In this document: piece after piece, positions 1 through 7,918 of the stretch
How positions within the stretch are numbered: position 1 is the stretch's first letter
How the letters are laid out: every line of letters begins with the position of its first letter
Source of the DNA: Burkholderia gladioli
GTDB taxonomy: Bacteria; Pseudomonadota; Gammaproteobacteria; Burkholderiales; Burkholderiaceae
Assembly (NCBI RefSeq): GCF_000959725.1
Contig: NZ_CP009322.1
Location: forward strand, 1,178,001 to 1,242,000
Direction of reading: 5' to 3'
Length of the DNA stretch: 64,000 nucleotides
Translations under genes and position numbers: made by a program
Notes under the pieces: generated by a model
Told to the model about the DNA's origin: nothing
Database searches by the model: none
What the model saw: only the letters and a program-made list of their open reading frames with translations

Positions 1-949
1 AGTTGTTGGCGGCGGCGGTGTCGTAGGTTTCCACCGTCACGCCGAGCAACTCGTTGAACTGCGCCTGGGCAGCGGCCGATTCGTTCAGCGCCGTGTGCAC
101 CTGGCCGACCTGGTATTCGAGCGTCCAGTTGCCGCCGAGCGCGGCGGCGCCGGTCGCGTCGATCGAGGCCGCCACGTTCAGGTGCGTGAGGCCGGCGATC
201 TGCTGCACCAGCGCCTGACCATCGGCCCGCTGGGCGACGTCGCAGCCGTAGATCAGGAAGTCGCCGCCCGGCTTCATGGCCGCGCCGATCTGCGCGAGTT
301 GCGCGCTGTAGGCCGAGAAATCGGAGGCGGTCAGCCAGGTCGAACCGGCCTGGATCGCGCCGTCCGTGCCGTGCGAGATCAGGCTGATCGATTCGACCCC
401 TTGGTGCGATCGCAGATAACTTGCGATCTGCGCGAAGCCGTCGCTGCCGGCATCGAGCACCACGTACTGCGTGCCGGCGGGCAGGCCGGCGATCAGCGTC
501 TGGTAGTTCGCCACGCTCGGGTCGATGAAGACCACATCGGTCTGGCCGACGGCCGGCATCGCGATGCCGACGTCGTTTGCCGTGGCGTGCTGCGTATCGG
601 TGTTCCCTTGGGTGGCCGATCGCGATTGGGCTTGCGCCGAGGTGTCGGTGCCTTCGGCGGTTGCACGCGAGGCGCTGCGTACCGGCTTGTCGACCGGCGC
701 CGAGGACACTTGCGGCGGGGTGGCGTTGCCGGCCGTCGCGGTATCGGTCTGCGCTTCGGTGCGATGCGTTTCCGCATGCGCGTGTTCATGGGCGTGCGTC
801 TGCGCGGCGACGGCAGCCACCGACGCGTCGTAGACGACGCGCGGTTCGAGTGCGAGCAACAGCGGGGAGGCCGCGACGCGCGAGCCGGGCCGTTCGGCAT
901 CCCGCTGCTTCCGGCTCTGGCGTGCGAACCACTGCTTGACGATCTTCAT
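1..949 (-). CDS. LEPR-motif / DUF4347 large surface protein, N-terminal part (cut by window edge)
   Basis: Reading from ATG at 949 toward position 1, the frame stays open to the window edge, so only about the first 316 residues are present. The N-terminus is basic, followed by LLLALEPRVVYDAS (LEPR at residues 34-37), the motif that opens many giant secreted or adhesin-like proteins. A His/Ala/Thr-rich linker leads into a DUF4347 domain from about residue 140 to 300, with VVFIDPSVANYQTL, an SHGTDG turn and FLIYGCDVA. DUF4347 commonly precedes long repeat-rich adhesins, so the missing part is probably long. GGAGAG lies just upstream of the start. It is last in a same-strand set with the tail-collar, DUF6916-like and acetyltransferase genes. 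Family placement is from remembered motifs; export and adhesion are inferred. Confidence 0.8.
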   Translation of the reverse strand, partial: MKIVKQWFARQSRKQRDAERPGSRVAASPLLLALEPRVVYDASVAAVAAQTHAHEHAHAETHRTEAQTDTATAGNATPPQVSSAPVDKPVRSASRATAEGTDTSAQAQSRSATQGNTDTQHATANDVGIAMPAVGQTDVVFIDPSVANYQTLIAGLPAGTQYVVLDAGSDGFAQIASYLRSHQGVESISLISHGTDGAIQAGSTWLTASDFSAYSAQLAQIGAAMKPGGDFLIYGCDVAQRADGQALVQQIAGLTHLNVAASIDATGAAALGGNWTLEYQVGQVHTALNESAAAQAQFNELLGVTVETYDTAAANN

Positions 950-1040
950 GACGATACTCTCCGTGCTGCTACCGGCCCGACGCCGTGCTCGCGTGCCCGG
1001 GCGGCCGATCCGCGCCGGGCGATGTTTGAAGCTGCCGCGC

Positions 1041-1655
1041 TTAGCCCCGCGTCGGGTAAACCCCTTGCAGCGCGATGATGAACGTCAGGCCGATGTAGGG
1101 ATTGCGAATGTCGAACGGCAGGCTGCCGCCGGCCACCGAATTCGTGATGCTGGGGGGGGCGGTGGTCACGCTGGCGTTGAACGGCAGCAGGTTCGTGTTT
1201 GGCGTGGCGGTGCTGTACACCGTGGCCGTGTGGCCGCTCGATGCGCCCGGGCCGAGCACCATGTTGCTGCCCGGCACCGACTGCGGACTCGTGGTGGTGG
1301 TGGTGGCCGGGATCGAGATCGACACCGTGCTGGTGCCGCCGCCGCCCGTCACGACTGCCGCGTGCGTATGCATCGGCATTTGGGAGCTGGTCAGCGTGAT
1401 CTGCTCGGCGCCACCGGTCTCGCCGAGCACGATCGGCGCGAGGCCCGCCCCGGTGCCGACGCCGACCGGCGAGCGGCCCTGCAGGTTCGGCAGGCCGAAG
1501 GTGCTCACGCCGGTGCCGCCGTAGTTGGTGCCGAGCAAGGCGAACAGCGCGTTGTTTTGCGAGATCGGCAGCAACTGGCCTCCGCACAGCGCCCAGCCAT
1601 AGGGCGCGAAGTCGAAGGCGACCATGCGGATTTCACCAAGGTACTGATCGGACAT
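1041..1655 (-). CDS. Phage tail-collar / microcystin-dependent protein (MdpB) family protein
   Basis: This is a 204-residue protein. The start at 1655 is chosen because CAGGAG sits just upstream and MSDQYLGEIRMVAFDFAP is the usual beginning of the family. The tail-collar domain covers the first 60 residues (GWALCGGQLLPIS, FALLGTNYGG, GLPNLQGRSPVG). It is followed by the Thr/Ser-rich variable region and the typical end with NPYIGLTFIIALQGVYP. Despite the phage-derived fold, such proteins usually sit outside prophages, and no other phage gene is nearby. It lies between the DUF6916-like gene and the LEPR/DUF4347 gene on the same strand. Its biochemical role is unknown; a part in a surface or extracellular fibre is inference. 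Confidence 0.88.
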   Translation of the reverse strand: MSDQYLGEIRMVAFDFAPYGWALCGGQLLPISQNNALFALLGTNYGGTGVSTFGLPNLQGRSPVGVGTGAGLAPIVLGETGGAEQITLTSSQMPMHTHAAVVTGGGGTSTVSISIPATTTTTSPQSVPGSNMVLGPGASSGHTATVYSTATPNTNLLPFNASVTTAPPSITNSVAGGSLPFDIRNPYIGLTFIIALQGVYPTRG

Positions 1656-1723
1656 GTTGACTCCTGAGGGAGATCGAGTGGGGAAACGGATGCGCTGCGG
1701 ATGCCGATGGCGGCTCGTCGGCG

Positions 1724-2077
1724 TCAGGCATGGGGCGTCGCCAGGCCGGTGGCGGCCTGGTCGTCGGATTTCTTGCGGTGGATGACGGCGCAGACCATGC
1801 CCGCGCCGCTCGGCAGCGGCCGAGTCGGCGAGACGAACAGCAGCCAGTGGCGGCCGTCCGCGACGCGAAAGCGGTAGGTGTCCTGCGGCAACCGAACGTT
1901 GGCCGGCAGTTCGAAGTGCGCCAGGTAGCAGTCGTAGCTGCTGTCCATCGGCAGGCCGGCCGGCGCGTCCGTCAGGCGCGTCTGGGTCAGCGGCAGCGCG
2001 GCTTCGTCGGCCGTCTCGATGGTCAATACCTGTCCGAGCAATTGCACGAGCTCGTCGTGAGTGGGTAGAACTGACAC
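1724..2077 (-). CDS. DUF6916-like small protein
   Basis: The protein has 117 residues. The start is taken as GTG at 2077, which has AGGA eight bases upstream; an in-frame extension to 2122 reads MGRPAGVWTKRLGNN and looks non-native. The protein contains an LLGQVLTIET opening, a YLAHFELPANVRLPQDTYRF strand pair and a C-terminal FVSPTRPLPSGAGMVCAVIHR. This matches my memory of the DUF6916 family, which recurs beside MdpB/tail-collar genes. There is no signal peptide or membrane segment. It is 68 bases upstream of the tail-collar gene, so probably co-transcribed. Its function is unknown. The family name is from memory; the conserved neighbourhood is the stronger evidence. Confidence 0.72.
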   Translation of the reverse strand: MSVLPTHDELVQLLGQVLTIETADEAALPLTQTRLTDAPAGLPMDSSYDCYLAHFELPANVRLPQDTYRFRVADGRHWLLFVSPTRPLPSGAGMVCAVIHRKKSDDQAATGLATPHA

Positions 2078-2269
2078 GTTGTTTCCTAGGCGTTTGGTCC
2101 ATACGCCCGCCGGCCGCCCCACCCCCCCGGGTTGTGCGAACCAGCGATCCCTGTTGGCCGTCCTGCATTCCGGGCTGCGGTAAAAGCTTCCACGCTCCGC
2201 GCCCGGCTTCCTTGAATTTTCCGCTTCACGATTTCAAACGATCGTATGCGGGATATATTAAATAGGTAG

Positions 2270-2947
2270 TTATACGGAGTGCGAGCTTTCCCGGCTGCTT
2301 CCGCTTTCGCTGTTAACGGCAGGCTCCGGATTTCCTGAAGTCGAAAATCGCGCACTTAATATATTGAGTGGCAGAGGCCGCGTCGCGGCCGCCGAAGCGG
2401 GCAAATCGCCGGCGCCGCATTCGCGGCGCATCGTGTCATAAATGCCGCTGTTTCCGATTTTCGAAAAACCCAGCCGCCTATATAAAGCCTGCACCGGATT
2501 GTCGACTTCCACCTGCAGGCTGACGGGCAGGCCCTGGTGGTCGGCCTCGGCCACCACCGCCTGCATCAGGCGGGTGCCGATACCGCGGCCGCGCCAGGCC
2601 GGCAGCAGGGCGATGTCGATCACCCGCGCCTCCTCGCCGAGCTGTTCGGGGCGCCAGGCGTGGTAAAGCCGCCCGATCGGTTCGCCGTCCAGGCGCACCA
2701 CGTCGAACCGACCCTGCCCGTAATGCTGGCGGTAGTAGCGGTCCTGCATCCGCGATTGCTCGTGCAGGAAGGCCTCGACGCGCTCGCTCGGCCAGCCGGT
2801 CCGCATGAATTCCTCGCGGCGCGTGGTCACGAACACGGCATGCAGGAAAGCCTGGTCCTCGGCGGTCGATGCCTGCACGGTCAATTCCGCATTCGCGTGA
2901 ATTGACGCGGTACAGCTTGTCGAGGTATGCGCCGATTCGAGTGCCAT
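2270..2947 (-). CDS. GNAT family N-acetyltransferase
   Basis: This 225-residue protein has a GNAT fold in residues 20-175. The acetyl-CoA-binding motif A is visible as IDIALLPAWRGRGIGTRLMQ, followed by a VDNPVQALYRRLGFSKIGN motif B ending. The roughly 50-residue C-terminal tail is Ser/Ala/Pro-rich and unlike the core. No clear ribosome-binding site precedes the ATG at 2947, so the true start could lie a few codons inside. The first gene of the same-strand set leading to the DUF6916-like, tail-collar and LEPR genes is this one; a GNAT gene at this place is common in such loci. It may modify a partner protein or a surface component, but the substrate cannot be told from sequence. Confidence 0.85.
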   Translation of the reverse strand: MALESAHTSTSCTASIHANAELTVQASTAEDQAFLHAVFVTTRREEFMRTGWPSERVEAFLHEQSRMQDRYYRQHYGQGRFDVVRLDGEPIGRLYHAWRPEQLGEEARVIDIALLPAWRGRGIGTRLMQAVVAEADHQGLPVSLQVEVDNPVQALYRRLGFSKIGNSGIYDTMRRECGAGDLPASAAATRPLPLNILSARFSTSGNPEPAVNSESGSSRESSHSV

Positions 2948-3217
2948 GGAGCAGGAAGTGTCGAAAAATCAGACTACAAAATTAACAATCGAGATCCTAA
3001 CCAAATGTCAGACCAGCAGCAACAGAATTTCAATTCCCCCTTATTCAGTAATTGCCCGAATACGTTTGCGCGGCGAGTATCTAAATTTTTTTGATCGATT
3101 GCGCGGGGAATTACACACTGAGGAATTGTTAAAATGTGTGGCGAATTTGAAATGAAATTGAAAGGCGTGGATATTTTGCAATACCGGATCTTCATGGCAA
3201 CCGCTATCGCCGGGATC
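2948..3217. other. AT-rich intergenic region
   Basis: This stretch is much richer in A+T than its surroundings. It separates the minus-strand acetyltransferase gene from the terminator of the peroxidase gene, and probably carries the promoter of the 2947-to-1 gene set. An open frame at 2946-3155 on the plus strand has no ribosome-binding site and no recognisable domain, so I do not call it a gene. Confidence 0.5.
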
Positions 3218-3246
3218 AAAAAAACGCCCCGGAAAATCCGGGGCGT
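3218..3246 (-). terminator. Rho-independent terminator of the peroxidase gene
   Basis: Read on the minus strand, the arms ACGCCCCGGA and TCCGGGGCGT pair around a 3-base loop and are followed by a run of seven T. It lies 45 bases past the stop codon at 3291. Confidence 0.9.
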
Positions 3247-3290
3247 CGCGGCCGGGCTGGAGCGCCGGCCGGTGCAGGCGAGGGCGGGGC

Positions 3291-4718
3291 TCAGTGGCTC
3301 GGCAGCGGGTCGTCGTCGAGCGTCTGCAGGAAGGCGATGATGTCCTTGATGTCGTCCTGCGTCATGGCCGGCTGGTCGCCGAACTTGCGGTCGAACGGCG
3401 CGTCGGTCACGTCGACGTTGGCCAGGTACCTGGCCGGGATGTCGTCGTATTTGTGGACCTTGCCGTCGGCGCCGCGCGGGTAGAACTTGCCCGGGTTGGT
3501 ATTGCGCTCGTTGTAGAAATCCATCACGTGCTGCAGGTCGTGATAGATGCCGTTGTGGAAGAACACGTGGCGCGTGGCCGAGTTGCGCAGCGTCGGCGTG
3601 AGGAACATCGAGCAGTATTGCGACTGGTCCTTCAGGTCGCTGCGGAACGGGCCGCACACGCCGATATCGTAGAAGGCCGGGTCCTTGTTCTGGGCCAGCG
3701 CGGTGTTGCGCGGCACCGCCAGCGCCTCGTACTGGTAGTCGGTGAACATCGGCGGCAGGCCATCCTGGCTCGGCTTCGAGAGGTGGCAGCCGGCGCAGTT
3801 CGCCTTGTCCGGGTCGTTGAACAGGCGCAGCCCGTGCAGCTCGGCATGCGTGAGATGGGCCTTGCCCTCCAGCCAGCGGTCGTATTTGCTGTTGTAGGGG
3901 TGGAAGGATTGATCCTCGATCTGGTAGCGCGCGATCGCGAACATCACCTCCGAGATCGCCAGTTGCGGATCGTTGAACAGGTTGGCGCCGAACAACTGCT
4001 TGAGCGGGCCCGCGTAGCGGCTGTTCTCGACGCGTTTGGCGACGTCGGCGCCGTTGGTATTGGCCATTTCCACCGGATTGAGCAGCGGGCCGAAGGCCTG
4101 CTGCTGCAGCGTGTCGGCGCGGCCGTCCCAGAACAGGCCGCCTTGCGGCACCATCTGCGGCGCGGCCGAGACGCCGGCGGTCTTCTGGGCCTTCACCACG
4201 CCGGCGTTCTGGCTGGCGAGCTGCTGCACGGTGGGCGCCGCGTCGTTCTCGCCGGCATCGGGGCCGATGCTGAAGTTCGGTTGGCGGTACAGGTACATCA
4301 GCGAGGGCGGCGGGCGATAGCCCTCGAGCTTCATGTTCTGGCCACCGAGCTGCACGTCCAGGTCGTTCGGCGGGCCATAGGCATGCGAGGCGCTATGGCA
4401 GGAGGCGCACGAGAGCTTGCCGGACGCCGAGAGCATCGGATCGTTGAACAGCGACTTGCCGAGCAGGGCGACCGCCGACAGCGGCTGCACCGCGGGGCGT
4501 TGCAGCACCACCGGGTGCGGATTCGCGCCGGTCAGGTTCTCGACGATCTCGCCGACGGCCTCGGGCACGTCGGCCGGGAACGCGACCGCGTAGCCGGCAT
4601 AGCCGATCGCGGCGGCGAGCGCCGCACCGAGCACGGTGTACGCGAAACCGCGCAGCGCGCGACGGCGCGGTGCCGGGGGGGAGGGAGGGACGGCGGGCGT
4701 GGCGGAAAGCTCGTTCAT
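3291..4718 (-). CDS. Di-haem cytochrome c peroxidase (CCP/MauG family)
   Basis: A 475-residue protein anchored or exported by one N-terminal hydrophobic segment (about residues 20-45). Two CxxCH haem c sites are visible: SCASCHSASH near residue 122 and NCAGCHLSKP in the second domain. Family landmarks include LGKSLFNDPMLSASGKLSCASCH, GLFWDGRADTL and FLTPTLRNSATRHVFFHNG. The protein should reduce peroxide, or oxidise a partner, in the periplasm using electrons from a small cytochrome. The start at 4718 (MNELSATPA) is preferred over the in-frame ATG at 4769 because the upstream residues look non-coding. The preceding gene encodes a secreted phosphoesterase on the same strand, with a terminator between them. 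MauG-like and CCP-like activities cannot be separated here. Confidence 0.9.
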   Translation of the reverse strand: MNELSATPAVPPSPPAPRRRALRGFAYTVLGAALAAAIGYAGYAVAFPADVPEAVGEIVENLTGANPHPVVLQRPAVQPLSAVALLGKSLFNDPMLSASGKLSCASCHSASHAYGPPNDLDVQLGGQNMKLEGYRPPPSLMYLYRQPNFSIGPDAGENDAAPTVQQLASQNAGVVKAQKTAGVSAAPQMVPQGGLFWDGRADTLQQQAFGPLLNPVEMANTNGADVAKRVENSRYAGPLKQLFGANLFNDPQLAISEVMFAIARYQIEDQSFHPYNSKYDRWLEGKAHLTHAELHGLRLFNDPDKANCAGCHLSKPSQDGLPPMFTDYQYEALAVPRNTALAQNKDPAFYDIGVCGPFRSDLKDQSQYCSMFLTPTLRNSATRHVFFHNGIYHDLQHVMDFYNERNTNPGKFYPRGADGKVHKYDDIPARYLANVDVTDAPFDRKFGDQPAMTQDDIKDIIAFLQTLDDDPLPSH

Positions 4719-4767
4719 GCTGGTGTGGTCGATTCTTCCAGGGGGCCGCGAGGGCCACCGCACAGGC

Positions 4768-4793
4768 AAAAGGCCGGCGCTTGCGCGCCGGCC
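4768..4793 (-). terminator. Terminator of the phosphoesterase gene
   Basis: GGCCGGCGC and GCGCCGGCC form a nine-pair stem with a four-base loop. On the minus strand it is followed by TTTT, 30 bases after the stop codon at 4824. It would at least partly insulate the downstream peroxidase gene. Confidence 0.8.
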
Positions 4794-4823
4794 GCTTGTT
4801 TCGGTTCGTCGATCAGATCGCGA

Positions 4824-6527
4824 TCAGTTCGACGGAGCCGTGGCGACTTGCGTGCCGAGCGTCGGATCGAGGAACAGGGCCGTGGTATTGGCCGAGCCCG
4901 TCGTGTTCAGCATGTCGGTGATGCTGCCCGCCGACGCGTCGAACGAACCGCCGCCCAGGCGTGCGCCGCCCAGCCAGTTGTCCTCGATGAAACGAACCAC
5001 CGAAGCCTGCGTGATCTGCGTGTGGCTGACGAAGTTCGTCTTGGCCCACGGCGAGATCACCAGGAACGGGATGCGAGTGCCCGGACCGCAGCGGCCGTTG
5101 ACCGGCTTGCCCGTCACGCCGTTCGGCTGCGAACCCGAGGTGCCGCACAAGCCGTTGCCGTTGACCTGGTCGACCGCGTCGAACGAGCCGTGCGTCGGTG
5201 CCGTGTAGGCGTGGTCGTACCAGCCGTCCGAGTCGTCGTAGGTGACGATCACGGCGGTGTTCTTCCAGTCAGGCTGCTGCATCAGGAAGTTGACCACCTT
5301 GGTCACGAACTGCTGCTCGTCGAGCGGATCGGAGTAGCCGGCGTGCGCGTCCTGCGCGGCCGGTGCCTTCAGGAAGCTGACCGACGGATAGTTGCCGGCC
5401 TTGACCGCCGCGAAGAAGTCGTCCGAGTCGTACTGGTGGTTCGCCGGCTCGGGCGTCTTGCCGTCGGCTTCGACGCTGGAGCCGATCGCCGCGATCGAGC
5501 TCGGGCGCGTGTGTTGCGGGTTCGAGGTCGAGGCGAAGTACTGGAACCAGTTGTGGTGCGGGATGTAGTCGGCCGTCGCGGCATTCACGGCGGTGGCGAT
5601 CGTGCTGCGCGCGCAGCCCGTGGTGCCGTTGCCGTTGGTGGTCGACAGGTTGAAGCCGCCCATGAAGCCGCCCCAGGTGATGTTCTGCGCGTTCAGCAGG
5701 TCGCCGATGTTCCTGCCCTGCATCATTGCCTGGTCGGTCTTGCTTGAGCAGACGTCGTAGCCCGGGTCGACGTCGTTGATCATCGTGTAGCCGCTCTGGC
5801 CGTCATTGATGAAGTACGAGCTGGCGGCCAGCGTCGAGACCTGCTTCGAGGTCTTGACGATCTGCATGCCGTTGGTATTGCCCGATACCACTTCCAGCGC
5901 GCCCGGCGTCGACGGACCATAGGTGTCCGTGTACGCGTTGTCGTTCATCGAGAAGTGCTGCGCGTAGTTCCAGAGCGCCGTGACGGTGTTGCCGTCGAAG
6001 AAGCCCATCACCTGGCCCTTCGTGCCGAAGGCGCCGGCGCCGCCGGCGCTTGCCGTGCCGGTGAAGAGCGGGAACAGGTCGGCCGCGCCGTTGTCGTAGG
6101 CCTGCTGCTCCGCCGTGTAGGCGTGGTTCTGGTCGGCCGAGGCGGCTTGCGTGCGGTCGAGGCGGAACGGGTTCGCGGCATTCGTGCCGTTCTGGGTGTT
6201 CGTGAAGTTGCCGTTGGCCGTCAGCAGCGCGCCGGTCAGGCCGTTGATGCCCGGCGTGCCCGCGGCCGGCGTGAAGGCCGGTTCGCCCGCCGGGTTGGTC
6301 GCGTTCGGGTAGGAACCGAAGTAATGGTCGAACGACACGTTCTCGCCGTAGATCACCACCAGGTGCTTGATCGGCGTCGCGGTCTGCAGGGCGTCCTGCG
6401 ACGACACCGTGCTGGCCGGCGGCGTGGTGGTCGTCGAGGGCGGCGTGGAACTGTCGGAGCCGCCACAGGCGTACAGCGCCAGCGCGGACGCGGCACAGGC
6501 AGTGGCGATCAGGGTTCGACGAAGCAT
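4824..6527 (-). CDS. Phosphoesterase-family lipoprotein (AcpA acid phosphatase / phospholipase C type)
   Basis: This 567-residue protein starts with a lipoprotein signal ending ALALYACGGS (Cys near residue 21), followed by a Ser/Thr/Pro linker. The phosphoesterase domain (PF04185 type) begins at IKHLVVIYGENVSFDHYFG, whose EN-x-SFDHYFG box carries metal and nucleophile residues. The later box VIVTYDDSDGWYDH and the end RIPFLVISPWAKTNFVSHT are also typical. Members hydrolyse phosphomonoesters or phospholipids outside the cytoplasm. The start at 6527 is chosen for its GGAG; an ATG 15 bases upstream is possible. It lies upstream of the di-haem peroxidase on the same strand. Substrate (acid phosphatase or phospholipase C) is not resolved. 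Confidence 0.9.
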   Translation of the reverse strand: MLRRTLIATACAASALALYACGGSDSSTPPSTTTTPPASTVSSQDALQTATPIKHLVVIYGENVSFDHYFGSYPNATNPAGEPAFTPAAGTPGINGLTGALLTANGNFTNTQNGTNAANPFRLDRTQAASADQNHAYTAEQQAYDNGAADLFPLFTGTASAGGAGAFGTKGQVMGFFDGNTVTALWNYAQHFSMNDNAYTDTYGPSTPGALEVVSGNTNGMQIVKTSKQVSTLAASSYFINDGQSGYTMINDVDPGYDVCSSKTDQAMMQGRNIGDLLNAQNITWGGFMGGFNLSTTNGNGTTGCARSTIATAVNAATADYIPHHNWFQYFASTSNPQHTRPSSIAAIGSSVEADGKTPEPANHQYDSDDFFAAVKAGNYPSVSFLKAPAAQDAHAGYSDPLDEQQFVTKVVNFLMQQPDWKNTAVIVTYDDSDGWYDHAYTAPTHGSFDAVDQVNGNGLCGTSGSQPNGVTGKPVNGRCGPGTRIPFLVISPWAKTNFVSHTQITQASVVRFIEDNWLGGARLGGGSFDASAGSITDMLNTTGSANTTALFLDPTLGTQVATAPSN

Positions 6528-7123
6528 TGTGTGAGACTCCATTGGAAAGGCCGTCTGTGTGTTGCGGACACCCCCGTGCGGACGGCGCGGACCATTGTTG
6601 GTAGCGGGCGGGGTCTACGCAGGGGATGGTCCCGCTGCGAAGTGCGTGCATTGAATCAGGTCGGTATGAAGCTGGCGGGAAGAGTTACTTTCGCGATCGT
6701 TACGCGCGTGTGACTCGATCATTACGACGGATTCGGAGGGGAAAGAGAGGTGAAGGCGGGGGCGGGCGACATCGTTTGCGAGGCCGCGCGTGGTCGGCCC
6801 GAGCCGAATTCGATCGATGACGCAGGCGTGATGAACGGATGACGATCGTGGGAAGAAACGCTTTCGTTGTTATTCTTTTTTCATAAACGAAGCATTTCAT
6901 TTCGCGGCGGCAGCGCGCGTGGATCGCATGGATCGATGCCTCGGCCGCCTCGGCCCGAACCGGGCGGGGCCAGATCCGGCGCGGCTCCGATGTGACGGCG
7001 CGATGTCGGCCTCGTGAAAAAAACGGCAATCGGCTTCATGCCGGCGGCGCGCAGGGCAATGCCGCGTGCCGACAATCAATCGAAAGAATGAAAAAAGTTC
7101 GGTGAAAGCAATCCGACGCGATC
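6528..7123. other. Intergenic region without a recognisable gene
   Basis: About 600 bases between the phosphoesterase start and the Lrp-family stop, both on the minus strand. It must hold the phosphoesterase promoter. It has some AT-rich patches around 6860-6900, but I see no convincing coding frame, RNA gene or terminator. Confidence 0.45.
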
Positions 7124-7615
7124 TCAGGACTCGAGCGGCAGCGCACTGGTGCACTTGATTTCGTCGAGGCAGACGCTCGATTGCACGCCGCTCACGCCGG
7201 GAATCCGCATCAGCGTGTCGAGCAGGAAGTTCGACAGCCCCTTGAGGTCGCGCGCCACCACCTTCAGCACGTAGTCGATATCGCCCGTCACCGAGAAGCA
7301 CTCCTGGATCTGCGTATGCTCGGCCACCAGCTTCTGGAAGGTCGCCAGGTCGCGGATATGGCCGCGCTCCATCTTCACCTGGACGAAGGCGGTCACGCCG
7401 AAGCCGAGCATCGCCGCGTCGAGCCGCGATTCGTAGCGGCGCACCGCGCCGATCTCCTCGAGGCGGCGATGGCGGCGCAGGGTCTGGGCCGCCGACAGCC
7501 CGACCGCCCTGGCCAGCTCGAGGTTCGAGATCCGCCCCTGCTGCTGGAGCACGCGCAGCAATTCCCGGTCGAGACGGTCGAGGCGCCCGCCGGCCTCGGA
7601 TGAGGGTTCATGCAT
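7124..7615 (-). CDS. Lrp/AsnC family transcriptional regulator
   Basis: This 163-residue protein has the standard two-part Lrp architecture. The N-terminal helix-turn-helix (about residues 12-62) reads LDRLDRELLRVLQQQGRISN then LELARAVGLSAAQTLRRHRRL. The C-terminal RAM effector-binding domain includes FVQVKMERG, IQECFSVTGDIDYVLKVVARD and a final LDEIKCTSALPL. Lrp-type proteins sense amino acids. This one is divergently placed from aroP and the aromatic aminotransferase, so it most likely regulates those genes, possibly with an aromatic amino acid as ligand. The family is certain from sequence; the target and ligand are inferred from position. Confidence 0.93.
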   Translation of the reverse strand: MHEPSSEAGGRLDRLDRELLRVLQQQGRISNLELARAVGLSAAQTLRRHRRLEEIGAVRRYESRLDAAMLGFGVTAFVQVKMERGHIRDLATFQKLVAEHTQIQECFSVTGDIDYVLKVVARDLKGLSNFLLDTLMRIPGVSGVQSSVCLDEIKCTSALPLES

Positions 7616-7918
7616 GTTGGTTTCCTGATTACCGCGATTCGCGAAATCCTATCTCGCCAAAAAGGGTAAATACGGGTTTCCGGCACAACCCCATTTCATC
7701 GCGCTGCGGCTACACTGCGTGCACGATTTTCGTGCGTGATGCCGTGGCCGGGCGAACCGGCGGCGGCCGCCGCGAGGATGGACGACCGCAAACCGTTACA
7801 ATTGCGGATTTTCGGCGCGCAGCCAGCGCGCCCCGGGTGGTCCGGGGCGTTCGCCAGCCGGCGCCTGCATGGGGGACGACACGTGCCGCCTGGCCAGGGC
7901 GGATCGTACGGAGACGAT
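7616..7918. promoter_or_regulatory. Divergent regulatory region between lrp-type gene and aroP
   Basis: About 300 bases lie between the two divergent starts and should contain both promoters and the Lrp-family operator. A sequence GGTAAA-N6-TTTCCG around 7665-7680 faintly resembles a TyrR box but is too degenerate to claim. GGAG precedes the aroP ATG by five bases. Confidence 0.55.

Noticed and set aside
1041..1655. Prophage remnant because of the tail-collar gene
   Set aside because: No other phage gene, integrase or attachment repeat is nearby. MdpB/tail-collar proteins are common outside phages.
2946..3155. 69-codon plus-strand frame in the AT-rich gap
   Set aside because: No ribosome-binding site, no domain, and it overlaps the acetyltransferase start. 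AT-rich DNA gives such frames by chance or as decayed sequence.
3294..5747. Long plus-strand open frame (about 817 codons) opposite the peroxidase and phosphoesterase genes
   Set aside because: Arg/Val/Ala-rich translation without domains. The opposite strand has haem sites, signal peptides and terminators.
7665..7680. TyrR-box-like sequence ahead of aroP
   Set aside because: Only about eight of twelve consensus positions match and the adjacent regulator is Lrp-type, so it is not reported as a site.
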